Part shown: positions 7,039-16,917 of the stretch, one piece after another
How positions within the stretch are numbered: the first letter of the stretch is position 1
Layout of the letters: every line of letters starts with the position of its first letter
NCBI RefSeq assembly: GCF_002023715.1
Contig: NZ_MAHX01000002.1
Span: 62,001 to 126,000, forward strand
Direction: 5' to 3'
From: Elizabethkingia occulta
GTDB lineage: Bacteria; Bacteroidota; Bacteroidia; Flavobacteriales; Weeksellaceae
DNA: 64,000 nt
Program-made: the position numbers and the translations under genes
Notes under the pieces: generated by a model
Told to the model about the DNA's origin: nothing
Seen by the model: the letters and a program-made list of their open reading frames with translations, nothing else
The model's database searches: none

Positions 7039-7524
7039 ATGAAAACTAGGTCTGTAAAAATAGTCTTGTCCACAATTATTGTTGTATTTATTGTGAGCAG
7101 TTGGGTTCATTATTCCGTAAAGCCGATTGATAAAGCTATGTGGCTTATCGGTACATGGGAGAACAAAACCTCTCGTGTAAGTATCTATGAATCCTGGAAA
7201 AAAATAAATGAAAATGAACTGACTGGAAAGAGTTATGCACTTAAAGGTGCAGACACCATTATATTCGAAACAGTTCAGTTGAAACGAGAAGGAGAGAGTT
7301 TATATTATATTCCCACGGTAAGAAATCAGAACGATGGTAAGCCGGTTAGCTTTAAAGCCTATTCTGTTACGGATAGTAAAATGGTCTTTGGGAATCCTGA
7401 GCACGATTTTCCACAGTCTGTTTCTTATACAAAACTAAGTGCTGATTCTTTAGTCGCGGAAATTTCAGGTGTTAAAAACGGAAATGTACGGCATCAGACT
7501 TTTCCCATGAAAAGACTCAGATAG
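7039..7524 (+). CDS. DUF6265-like membrane-anchored or secreted protein
   Basis: The preferred start gives 161 residues beginning MKTRSVKIVLSTIIVVFIVS, a single hydrophobic anchor or uncleaved signal. The rest is a lipocalin-like beta fold typical of DUF6265 proteins: WLIGTWENKTSRVSIYESW at the start, TGKSYALKGADT in the middle, and the family-type FGNPEHDFPQSVSYTKLS near the end. The function of the family is unknown. An in-frame TTG at 6985 adds 18 residues but is upstream of a promoter box at 7014-7021, so ATG 7039 is chosen. It faces the Fur-type regulator, with 17 bases between the stops. Confidence 0.75.
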   Translation: MKTRSVKIVLSTIIVVFIVSSWVHYSVKPIDKAMWLIGTWENKTSRVSIYESWKKINENELTGKSYALKGADTIIFETVQLKREGESLYYIPTVRNQNDGKPVSFKAYSVTDSKMVFGNPEHDFPQSVSYTKLSADSLVAEISGVKNGNVRHQTFPMKRLR

Positions 7525-7541
7525 GTTATTATATTAGAAAA

Positions 7542-7958
7542 TTATATCCGGCATTCCCTACAAATACCTGTGGCCAGAAATTTTAATTCTTTTACCAGAT
7601 AGTCATTAGGAAACGGAACATTGCTAAAGCTTACCTCTTCCAGACAGGTTGTCTGTTTGCACTCGGTACAATAAAAATGCAGGTGATAGTCATGGTGGAT
7701 TTCCTCATTGCAATCATCACTACATAAGAGATACTGTGTCGTATTATGTTCCTGAATACCATGAATAAGACCTTTTTTTTCAAAAGTTTTTAGAGTACGA
7801 TATAAAGTACTACGGTCAGACTGTGCTAGTTTTTCCTCTAAATCGGACAACGAAAGAGCTTGTGGAGCCTCTAGAAAAGCATCCAAAACCAGCATCCGCA
7901 TAGAAGTAATGGGAATCTTTTTATTATCGAGGATATTTTCTATTCTTTGTGTGTTCAC
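7542..7958 (-). CDS. Fur-family metal-dependent repressor (Zur-like)
   Basis: The 138-residue product has the Fur layout: a winged helix over residues about 10-80 (QALSLSDLEEKLAQSDRST, LYRTLKTFEKKGLIHGI), then a metal-binding dimerisation half with HHDYHLHFYCTECKQTTCLEE and a closing ICREC. The two CxxC pairs (CTEC and CREC) form the structural zinc site. The His-rich HHDYHLH segment supplies sensor ligands. Zur is favoured over Fur because the zinc ATPase is near and no iron-uptake gene is in the window, but this is inference. Its target may include the ATPase at 4812. A -7 box lies at 7992-7999. Confidence 0.88.
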   Translation of the reverse strand: MNTQRIENILDNKKIPITSMRMLVLDAFLEAPQALSLSDLEEKLAQSDRSTLYRTLKTFEKKGLIHGIQEHNTTQYLLCSDDCNEEIHHDYHLHFYCTECKQTTCLEEVSFSNVPFPNDYLVKELKFLATGICRECRI

Positions 7959-7991
7959 AGGAAATTAATAATTAGGTTTTTGATGTTATAA

Positions 7992-7999
7992 CAAATTTA
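7992..7999 (-). promoter_or_regulatory. -7 box of the Fur-family gene
   Basis: The minus strand reads TAAATTTG 33 bases before the ATG at 7958. The 136-base divergent region is very A/T-rich, and no convincing Fur/Zur box palindrome was found by eye. Confidence 0.45.
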
Positions 8000-8094
8000 A
8001 GGATAAATTTTAAATTTTTGTTAAAACGAATGTTTTATAATTGATTAATAATCAGTTTTTTATAAATTGTATATGGATATATAAAAACCTGATT

Positions 8095-8559
8095 ATGGAA
8101 AATGCTAAAAAAAGACTGCAAGAATACTCTTTTGATAATTATAAACTGGTCTTAAACTTTGAGACTTTCGAGGATGCAGAGTTATATGCCCAGGAACATC
8201 AGGGAGATCTTGTAGAAATAGGATTTACAGACGGTGCAGATAATCCGCTATTCGATGATTATGCAAAGCTAATTAGTAACCGTGCTGTGTTCAGAGTGAA
8301 ACTTCCTGCAGAGTATGAAATTTTATATTCTCATGATGAACGTTTTCAGGAGTTGGCAGAAGATATTCTGGAAGCCATGAAACGTAAAGAAAATGATGTA
8401 GCCCCGGAAGACTGGCTTGCCGATCAGAATATAGCACCTGGAGACAGAATTATTATTCTGAGGGACGGCAGTATTAATACTGTAACAACAAGAGAGAGAA
8501 TTAAATTCCTAATGGCGGGAAAACTTTACGAGATTGCAGTGCAACTGCCTAAAAAATAA
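8095..8559 (+). CDS. Conserved protein of unknown function (154 aa)
   Basis: The product begins MENAKKRLQEYSFDNYKLVL and has no signal peptide or membrane span, so it should be cytoplasmic. It is acidic, with a FETFEDAELYAQEHQGDLVE segment, a middle helix rich in Glu (ERFQELAEDILEAMKRKEN) and a C-terminal stretch APGDRIIILRDGSINTVTT. I do not recognise the family. An in-frame TTG at 8041 adds 18 hydrophobic residues, but the ATG start gives a normal N-terminus. It is monocistronic and ends 6 bases before a large palindromic terminator. Confidence 0.7.
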   Translation: MENAKKRLQEYSFDNYKLVLNFETFEDAELYAQEHQGDLVEIGFTDGADNPLFDDYAKLISNRAVFRVKLPAEYEILYSHDERFQELAEDILEAMKRKENDVAPEDWLADQNIAPGDRIIILRDGSINTVTTRERIKFLMAGKLYEIAVQLPKK

Positions 8560-8565
8560 CAAAAA

Positions 8566-8597
8566 ACGCCTCGCAGATTTTAAAATCTGTGAGGCGT
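8566..8597. terminator. Bidirectional palindromic terminator
   Basis: ACGCCTCGCAGATTTT and AAAATCTGTGAGGCGT form a 16-bp stem with one G-T wobble and no fixed loop. It sits between the convergent 154-aa gene and ligA (stop at 8621) and would serve both. Its AGATTTT/AAAATCT core resembles other long palindromes in this genome region. Confidence 0.75.
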
Positions 8598-8620
8598 ATG
8601 GTTTTATAAATGACTTGCCT

Positions 8621-10669
<2,049 letters not shown>

Positions 10670-10702
10670 TTAATCATATTTTAAACTGTAAAAAGAAATT
10701 TT

Positions 10703-13159
10703 CTAAAAAGCATTTAATCTGATTTGGAATCCAATATTGTCTTTGAATGCCGGCATCTGATAGTAGCCTAATCTGTAAGAAAAACCTACACCAAATTTAC
10801 TGCCCAGAAATCTGTTCCATATAATTCCAACTTCCTGATAGTTGTGATCCAGCACTCTAAAATTGAACTGATGGTCGGCACTGTTTTTAAAATTACCTAC
10901 TACGGTCTGATATTCCAGTTCTATATTGGAATAAGCTTTTCCAATAGTTCTGAATCTGAATGGCAGAGATTGAGAAATCTGAAAACCAACAAATTTGTCT
11001 GCGTAGAACGTTCCAGCTGGCATAGTTACAAATCCCAGATTAGAAGGCTTATTGATTTTTGAGGCCCAGTTACTGCTGATATCTCCGGTTTGTCCTGTTA
11101 TCTCGAAGTTTTTCCAAATAGGAGCTGTTCCGGAAGAAAAACCACCAAAAACTTTAATATTGGTATAACCTAATTTGGTTCCGAACTGATGAATAGCCAA
11201 GGCATCTAGTCTGTGATAGTTAAGATCTCCGTCGAATATTTTACTGCCTTTTTCATAGTTTACAAAGAAATATGGATAGTGTTTTTCATAGGTGAGTTTT
11301 CCGCCGGGAGTCATTAGATTTTTGTCGTTTGGCGCATATTTGAGAGAAATGGTAGTGCTAACATTTTTAAAGTTATTGCCCATATCCCGATACTGATAGT
11401 CGAACATCGCATTTTGATTCTCGTGATTAATGCTAACTTTAGCACTCAGTGTATTAGAAAGATCGTACAAGAATGATGCTCCCCATTTCTGGCTCCGGAA
11501 GAAATTGGCGTTGTGCATATCTAAAAGGATGTCCTTTAGCTTCATTGGATTGTCCCAGAATGTAGTATTTATTCTTCCAGCGGGGAATACATCATCATAA
11601 TAATCTACGCGGAAAACAGATGTTCTTTTATCTGAAAGTTTCATATCCAGGCCTGCACCATATTTCCAGTGGTGATCTTTGAAACCATAGCCGAAATAAG
11701 CGTCAGGAGAAAATGTTTTGCCAAATTTCTCATTCAGTTTTACACTTGCCCCAAGTCTTATACCCTGGTATTTATCATAATTAATAATTTTAGTCAGATC
11801 AAAATCCAGCATTTTGTAACGTAGATTTCCTTTCATCAGGTTAGTAAAGAGACTTACTTTTTTATCAAAATCATATTTTTTCACCAGGCTGTCTATCTTT
11901 ACATAGGTACCTTTTTCTCTCTCTGTAAGGCTGTCGGTTCTATATTCCTGCAGGAGTTTTCCGTCGGAATTTTTTACAGCCATTGTATAGCCACGGTAGT
12001 CGTCTGCTTTCTGTTCTTTATTAATTTCGAAACCAAAGAACTGATTTTTAATATAGAGATAGTTCCCAAACTTTTTTCTCTTTAATTTGGGTTTCTCAGT
12101 ACCTTTAGTACTATCCTGTATTTTCCCGGTTGTAAAGCTTTGGTCTCCCATTTTTATTTTCAGATTCTCAGAATCCAGAAACCATTTATTGTTTATTGGT
12201 TTCCATACAGATACTACATTCCCTTCATTAATTTTTTTACTGTTGCTTTCTATTTTCTTCAGCGCATAGTTCTCGGCATCTACATAGATGTAACCATTAT
12301 ATTTTCTGGGATTCTGTCTTAGTTTGTTATTGATCTCCTTAAACTTGATTACATAAGTTTTTCGGTTATCCAATGTTGTGGTGTCGGATATATAGTAATG
12401 ATAAATAGTTCTGCTTTCAGGTTTTATCTGCTTTGGTATTTTGTTGAGGTTAGAAACATTCATAGCCAAAGCTTCATAAATAGGATTGGGAAAACCGGAC
12501 ATTCTGTTATCCAGTATATTTGTTTTTTCTCCGTATCTTTTAGAAAAAAGATGTTCGGAGGCTTTTTCCCAAAGGAAATATTGGTTGTGTTGTACCATAT
12601 TTACCAAATCTTCTTCGGCTAATGAATCTTTCTTTTTCGTTTCCGCAGTTTTCAGATTTCTGTTCGGAATTTTACCAATAGAATCATTTCTCTTGGCCAT
12701 AAAGTTCTGATAGGTGGCAATAGAGTCTTTATCAAAATCAATGGATATTTTGCTGTATGATTTGAAATTGTAAGAGTCTAATGATTGTGGACTGTTCTCT
12801 TTGTAGCGCTTTAGAAGCTCATCCAGAATTTTTAATGCTCGCGGATCGCTTTTATCAGCAATAGTGACCCGATTGATACTTTTTGTTTTTTCGGAAGTAG
12901 GTTTCAGGGAAACAAGCATTTCTTTGCTTATCGTAGCCTCTTCGTCTTCGAAGTCGTTGGCCAGAATATCAACTTTCTTACATTTGGTTTTAAATGTTAG
13001 AGTACCTTCCCGGCTGGTTTTCCCAAGTAGATTGTCATCACAGTATACAGAAGCATCCGAAACGGGCTTTTTATTATCGGCATTAATAACTTTTAGCTGA
13101 GTCTGGCTAAAGTAAAAACTTATAAAGAAGAGAAGAAGAAAAGATAAAGCTTGTTTCAT
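10703..13159 (-). CDS. DUF5686 outer-membrane protein with carboxypeptidase-regulatory-like domain
   Basis: The 818-residue product has a cleavable signal (MKQALSFLLLFFISFYFSQT) followed by a CarboxypepD_reg-like beta sandwich over residues about 20-90 (QLKVINADNKKPVSDASVYC). The middle is a soluble region typical of DUF5686, with ENSPQSLDSYNFKSYSKISI and YIYVDAENYALKKIES. The C-terminal half is rich in alternating aromatic strands (GYGFKDHHWKYGAGLDM, FGVGFSYRLGYYQMP) and ends in F-R-L-N-A-F, the pattern of an outer-membrane barrel. Family function is not established; many copies occur in Bacteroidota. It is monocistronic with a -7 box at 13179-13186. Confidence 0.88.
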   Translation of the reverse strand: MKQALSFLLLFFISFYFSQTQLKVINADNKKPVSDASVYCDDNLLGKTSREGTLTFKTKCKKVDILANDFEDEEATISKEMLVSLKPTSEKTKSINRVTIADKSDPRALKILDELLKRYKENSPQSLDSYNFKSYSKISIDFDKDSIATYQNFMAKRNDSIGKIPNRNLKTAETKKKDSLAEEDLVNMVQHNQYFLWEKASEHLFSKRYGEKTNILDNRMSGFPNPIYEALAMNVSNLNKIPKQIKPESRTIYHYYISDTTTLDNRKTYVIKFKEINNKLRQNPRKYNGYIYVDAENYALKKIESNSKKINEGNVVSVWKPINNKWFLDSENLKIKMGDQSFTTGKIQDSTKGTEKPKLKRKKFGNYLYIKNQFFGFEINKEQKADDYRGYTMAVKNSDGKLLQEYRTDSLTEREKGTYVKIDSLVKKYDFDKKVSLFTNLMKGNLRYKMLDFDLTKIINYDKYQGIRLGASVKLNEKFGKTFSPDAYFGYGFKDHHWKYGAGLDMKLSDKRTSVFRVDYYDDVFPAGRINTTFWDNPMKLKDILLDMHNANFFRSQKWGASFLYDLSNTLSAKVSINHENQNAMFDYQYRDMGNNFKNVSTTISLKYAPNDKNLMTPGGKLTYEKHYPYFFVNYEKGSKIFDGDLNYHRLDALAIHQFGTKLGYTNIKVFGGFSSGTAPIWKNFEITGQTGDISSNWASKINKPSNLGFVTMPAGTFYADKFVGFQISQSLPFRFRTIGKAYSNIELEYQTVVGNFKNSADHQFNFRVLDHNYQEVGIIWNRFLGSKFGVGFSYRLGYYQMPAFKDNIGFQIRLNAF

Positions 13160-13178
13160 ATATTGTTTTTATATAAGA

Positions 13179-13186
13179 CAAAGCTA
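13179..13186 (-). promoter_or_regulatory. -7 box of the DUF5686 gene
   Basis: The minus strand reads TAGCTTTG, 19 bases before the ATG at 13159, a full TAnnTTTG match. Confidence 0.5.
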
Positions 13187-13284
13187 TGTGTAAGAAAGTT
13201 ACAGAAAACACAAACAAAATTTAAATTTTTGTTAAAGTAAATGTTCTGTAATGCTTACTAATAAAGAGTTTTCGCCAAAATAAA

Positions 13285-14622
13285 TTATTTATCACTTATT
13301 TGTGATATTTTTAAAGATTCTGGTTTGTCAGAATTTTCTGAAACAGATCCATTTTTGGCAAACTCTGCCCAAATAGCCCGTATTTTCTTTCCAACTTTAT
13401 CAATTTCCGCCCATGGAATACCTTTTAGTAATTCCGCATTTTTCCATGCTTTTTCATTACCAAATAATAAAGGGAGATCTAAACAATGTGCTGCACCTAT
13501 TTTGTTACTTTCCAATCTGGAAAAGATCCGGAATAAATACACATTACCACCTGCTTTAGCATAATCCGAAGCAAATTCTGCAGCTGGCTTTCCGTAAATC
13601 TTTTCGGTCGTAAGGCGTATTGTTTTGTCCAGTATTCTTTTTCCGAAGCCCTTTTCTGTGTATTTCTGTAATGCTCCGGAAGTTCTTAGATAGAATGCAG
13701 TTTCTTCATCATTCATACCTATAAGGACGTCATATTTTGTAGCATTATCTTTCCATAATTTGCGAATCTTATTTTCCGGGGCCATTGGTGGGAAACCGTA
13801 TTGTAGTGCAAAAGGCATTGCAGCTTTCAATCCGTATTTTAATAGTGAAGGGCGAAATTTGGAATACTCATCAACCATCTTCATAAAGTCTTCATCGTCT
13901 TTAATGGGACTCGTTTTTATTGAAAATTCTTCTGACATTTTTTGCCGTTTCTCACGAAGTCCTAAAGGAGCACTTTGGATAATAACTCTTTTAAACAACT
14001 TTTCTGCACCCTCAGCAATCATAAGATGGGTAACAGCATCTCCTCCGGAAGATTGTCCTAGCAGGGTAATGCTTTCGGGGTTTCCTCTGAATGCTGAAAT
14101 GTTGGTTTTAATCCATTTCAATGCTTCGATAATATCAAATAAACCAAGATTTGCAGGTCTTTCATCATAACCACCTAAAAAACCAAACAAACCTAATCGA
14201 TAAGAAACTGAAACAACAATAATGCGCTGTTCTTTCACCCAAACCGAAGGATCGGAAGTAGGAAGGTTTCCGCATCCTATTTCATAAGATCCGCCATGTA
14301 TCCATACAATAACAGGAATATGCTCATCTGGTGAAATGTCTTTTGGAAATGTAACAGAGAGATATTGTGGGGATTCTTCAACCAGAAAATCTTCAACACG
14401 GGTAGGCTCAATCAACCTTTCCAACATTGCGCTTTGGTGCTGAGGACAGACCGGAGTCAGTACAGGTACCGAGGCTAATGCTTCAGTAATGCTTACAGGT
14501 ATTGGAAGCTGATAACGTTTTGATTTGGCATACCGGATGTTTTTTGCTTTAAAAACTCCGTTTACTTCCTGAATTTTAATCTTTTCTGAACCAATACTGA
14601 AAGTGTAATCTTCCAAAAGCAT
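13285..14622 (-). CDS. Type-B carboxylesterase/lipase family hydrolase
   Basis: This 445-residue alpha/beta hydrolase cleaves esters. The oxyanion-hole motif is VIVWIHGGSYEIGCGNLP, the nucleophile elbow is GQSSGG near residue 190 (SITLLGQSSGGDAVTHLM), and a family-typical RLGLFGFLGG segment precedes it. The charge-relay acid is probably in GMNDEETAFYL and the histidine in AAHCLDLPLLFG. No signal peptide is seen, so the enzyme appears cytoplasmic, which is less usual for Bacteroidota esterases. It is somewhat shorter than the roughly 500-residue norm. The substrate cannot be told from sequence. It is monocistronic on the minus strand, 99 bases upstream of the divergent nuclease gene's ATG. Confidence 0.87.
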   Translation of the reverse strand: MLLEDYTFSIGSEKIKIQEVNGVFKAKNIRYAKSKRYQLPIPVSITEALASVPVLTPVCPQHQSAMLERLIEPTRVEDFLVEESPQYLSVTFPKDISPDEHIPVIVWIHGGSYEIGCGNLPTSDPSVWVKEQRIIVVSVSYRLGLFGFLGGYDERPANLGLFDIIEALKWIKTNISAFRGNPESITLLGQSSGGDAVTHLMIAEGAEKLFKRVIIQSAPLGLREKRQKMSEEFSIKTSPIKDDEDFMKMVDEYSKFRPSLLKYGLKAAMPFALQYGFPPMAPENKIRKLWKDNATKYDVLIGMNDEETAFYLRTSGALQKYTEKGFGKRILDKTIRLTTEKIYGKPAAEFASDYAKAGGNVYLFRIFSRLESNKIGAAHCLDLPLLFGNEKAWKNAELLKGIPWAEIDKVGKKIRAIWAEFAKNGSVSENSDKPESLKISQISDK

Positions 14623-14710
14623 AAATACAGTGTTTTTTGATGATTAAAAATACGGACAAATTTCAAATAAACAGCGATGGTAAAAGAAACTAATTCGTAT
14701 TGTATATGCT

Positions 14711-14718
14711 TATCTTTG
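14711..14718 (+). promoter_or_regulatory. -7 box of the thermonuclease gene, very close to the ATG
   Basis: TATCTTTG ends 5 bases before the ATG at 14724, so the transcript should have little or no leader. It also excludes the in-frame starts upstream at 14700 and 14706. Confidence 0.55.
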
Positions 14719-14723
14719 CGGCC

Positions 14724-15218
14724 ATGAAAAAAATAATAGCACTATTATTATTTCCTGTTTTATTGTCTGCACAGACAGTAGCAAGAGTAGTAGGGATTAA
14801 AGACGGGGATACTGTTGTGGTTCTTTTAAAGGGTAACGTACAAAAAACATTGAGACTGGCAGAGGTAGATTGTCCGGAGAGCAGGCAGCCCTTTGGTAAG
14901 AATGCTAAGAAATTTACTTCTTCGGAAATTTTCGGAAAGAGTATTACTTACGTAGAAACAGATACGGACCGCTATGGAAGATCAATAGCTAAGGTATACT
15001 ATGATAATGGAAAATATCTGTCTGCAGAACTTATTAAGGCCGGATTAGGCTGGTGGTACTATAGTTATTCAAAGGATAAATCGTTGGGCGATTTACAAGA
15101 AGTTGCAAAAAATCAGAAACAGGGATTGTGGCAGGATGTACATGCTATGGCTCCATGGGAGTACAGAAAACAACAGAGAAATAAGGTAAAACAAAATAAT
15201 AACAGTTTCGGAGGTTAA
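14724..15218 (+). CDS. Secreted thermonuclease-family (SNase-like) nuclease
   Basis: The 164-residue product starts MKKIIALLLFPVLLSAQTVA, a signal peptide cut after SAQ, and is otherwise one staphylococcal-nuclease-like OB fold. Catalytic and metal-binding residues are recognisable: the Asp in VVGIKDGDTVVV, the Arg/Glu/Asp run in LRLAEVDCPESRQPFGKNAK, and the Arg of DTDRYGRSIAKVY. The family is a Ca-dependent endo-exonuclease on DNA and RNA. The C-terminus is a short basic, Asn-rich tail. It is periplasmic or exported. The following SDR gene starts 73 bases downstream with its own -7 box. Confidence 0.9.
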   Translation: MKKIIALLLFPVLLSAQTVARVVGIKDGDTVVVLLKGNVQKTLRLAEVDCPESRQPFGKNAKKFTSSEIFGKSITYVETDTDRYGRSIAKVYYDNGKYLSAELIKAGLGWWYYSYSKDKSLGDLQEVAKNQKQGLWQDVHAMAPWEYRKQQRNKVKQNNNSFGG

Positions 15219-15259
15219 GGATTTAATGTTTGGTAAACATAAGTTCCTGCCGCTTTTTG

Positions 15260-15267
15260 TAAATTTG
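15260..15267 (+). promoter_or_regulatory. -7 box of the SDR gene
   Basis: TAAATTTG lies 24 bases before the ATG at 15292 and makes the in-frame upstream start at 15226 unlikely. Confidence 0.45.
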
Positions 15268-15291
15268 TATACACAGATAAAAAATAACATA

Positions 15292-16005
15292 ATGGATCTA
15301 AAGGGAAAAAACGCCATTGTAACAGGTGGTGGTAAAGGATTAGGTAAGGCAGTTGCTTTAGCGCTGGCTAATGAAGGAGCAAACGTTGCAATTACCGGAA
15401 GAAATGAAGAAAATTTAAAAAGCACAGTAGCCGAATTAGAGCAGCTGGGAGTGAAATCTGCCTATGCAGTATTCAATGTAGATCAGGAAACTGAGGTACA
15501 AAAAGGTATTGCTGATCTTGCAAGCCAGTTAGGAAGTATAGATATTCTGATAAACAATGCCGGAATTGGAAATATGGGAACGCTTGAAGATATGTCTTCG
15601 GAGGTTTGGGAGCAGGTAATTAAGACCAATCTTTTTGGGGTTTATTATGCTTCAAAAGCGGTATATCCGTTTATGAAAGAAAATGGCCAGGGAGATATCG
15701 TAAATGTTGCTTCTACAGCAGGATTAAAAGGTGGTGGCGGAATGTCTGCCTATGCAGCTTCTAAAGCAGCAGTAATATCGCTTTCTCAGTCGATGATGGC
15801 GGAATGGAGAAAACAAAATATCCGTGTGATTACGCTTACGCCAAGTACAATAGCATCAGATATGAGTATCGGAGCAGGTTTAACAGATGGTAATCCAGAT
15901 AAAGTATTACAACCGGAAGACTTTGCAGAGTGGGTTAGAGACATCCTAAAAATGAACAGAAGAGCGCTAGTTGCTAATGGTTCTATTTTCTCTACAAATC
16001 CTTAA
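15292..16005 (+). CDS. Short-chain dehydrogenase/reductase (3-oxoacyl-ACP-reductase-like)
   Basis: The 237-residue Rossmann enzyme begins MDLKGKNAIVTGGGKGLGKA, with the NADP(H)-type GGGKGLG turn, NNAG in DILINNAGIGNMG, the catalytic Ser in VNVASTAGLKGGGG and the YxxxK pair in SAYAASKAAVISL. The Arg in ITGRNEEN at the end of beta-2 favours NADPH. It resembles FabG-type 3-ketoacyl reductases, but no fatty-acid genes are nearby, so it may be a paralogue with another substrate. It ends just before a strong terminator. Confidence 0.85.
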   Translation: MDLKGKNAIVTGGGKGLGKAVALALANEGANVAITGRNEENLKSTVAELEQLGVKSAYAVFNVDQETEVQKGIADLASQLGSIDILINNAGIGNMGTLEDMSSEVWEQVIKTNLFGVYYASKAVYPFMKENGQGDIVNVASTAGLKGGGGMSAYAASKAAVISLSQSMMAEWRKQNIRVITLTPSTIASDMSIGAGLTDGNPDKVLQPEDFAEWVRDILKMNRRALVANGSIFSTNP

Positions 16006-16023
16006 AATACCATTTGACAAAAT

Positions 16024-16055
16024 AAAAAAGCTACCTGATTCAGGTAGCTTTTTTT
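16024..16055 (+). terminator. Intrinsic terminator after the SDR gene
   Basis: GCTACCTG (16030-16037) pairs with CAGGTAGC (16041-16048) around ATT, extended by an A6 tract on the left and T7 on the right, a textbook terminator. Confidence 0.88.
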
Positions 16056-16291
16056 ATGTATAAAATTTTCTTTAATTGATTTATTGATGTAAAATTTATT
16101 GAATTATTTTTTTATTCAATTTAGATATTATTTATTTCATTTCAACTTTAATAAAATATTTATATAATTTTAAAATTGATATTAATATTTTATATTTAAT
16201 GTATTTTATTTTGTTATTAATGTAATTAAATTGCTTTTTTACTAATTATTTTTATTTTGATTAATTTTGTTTACTTTTGAAAAAAAAGATA
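16056..16291. other. Very A/T-rich intergenic stretch
   Basis: These 236 bases are almost entirely A and T, with repeated TTTATTT and AATTTA words and no ORF. A TACTTTTG -7 box at 16272-16279 serves the following gene. Such extreme composition often marks a curved or H-NS-like-silenced promoter; that is speculation here. Confidence 0.4.
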
Positions 16292-16840
16292 ATGAAAAAA
16301 ATCTCTATATTAATTTTTTTTATACTTTTTTCTGTATTCTATACACAGGAAAATGGTCTGCTCAAAAAGAACCTTATAGGTATCCAGTATAATATTTTAG
16401 GATTAGGGGTATATAATGAATCTTTAATTTCTGAAAAATTGGTTCTGAGAAGTGATATTTCTATGAATTTAGTTTCTATATGGAGCGGGTTAATTTACCC
16501 TGAAACTGGATATGTTATATTACCTTCAGTTAGTGTGGCTCCCCGTTACTATTATAATATAGCAAGGCGGAAGGGTAAAAATTTAAACATCAGAAATAAT
16601 GCTGCAAATTTTTTAGATGTTTCCCTGATGTATAATCCGGGATGGTTGTCAATTTCTAATTATGACGTTAAGGTGAATGATGCTATTTTTCTTATTCCTC
16701 ACTGGGGGATTAGGAGAAATTTTGCCAGAAACTTTAATTATGAATTTTATGTTGGTCTGGGGATAGGTAAATCTTTAGTCAAAGGATCTGATATTGCTGC
16801 TATCCCATCCTTAGGATTTAAGATTGGCTATGATTTTTAA
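16292..16840 (+). CDS. Small outer-membrane beta-barrel-like protein
   Basis: The 182-residue product starts MKKISILIFFILFSVFYTQE, a signal peptide. The remainder has alternating strands with aromatic girdles: NLIGIQYNILGLGVYNES, SVAPRYYYNIARRKGKNL, NYEFYVGLGIGKSL and a terminal GFKIGYDF ending in Phe, which is the barrel C-terminal signature. About eight strands are likely. I do not recognise the exact family. The TTG at 16277 is rejected because it lies inside the -7 box. It is preceded by unusually A/T-rich DNA and ends before a bidirectional terminator. Confidence 0.7.
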   Translation: MKKISILIFFILFSVFYTQENGLLKKNLIGIQYNILGLGVYNESLISEKLVLRSDISMNLVSIWSGLIYPETGYVILPSVSVAPRYYYNIARRKGKNLNIRNNAANFLDVSLMYNPGWLSISNYDVKVNDAIFLIPHWGIRRNFARNFNYEFYVGLGIGKSLVKGSDIAAIPSLGFKIGYDF

Positions 16841-16864
16841 GAAATCAAATAAGCTTTATATACA

Positions 16865-16897
16865 AAATCAGGCTATGAAAATTTCATAGCCTGATTT
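16865..16897. terminator. Bidirectional terminator between the barrel gene and alaS
   Basis: ATCAGGCTATGAAA and TTTCATAGCCTGAT form a 14-bp stem centred at 16881, extended by A/T pairs on both sides. It lies between two convergent stops (16840 and 16918). Confidence 0.82.
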
Positions 16898-16917
16898 GTA
16901 TCTTTATAATTATAATA

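Noticed and set aside
16056-16291. Possible origin-like or mobile A/T-rich element
   Set aside because: No DnaA-box cluster, terminal repeats or ORF; only compositional bias is seen.
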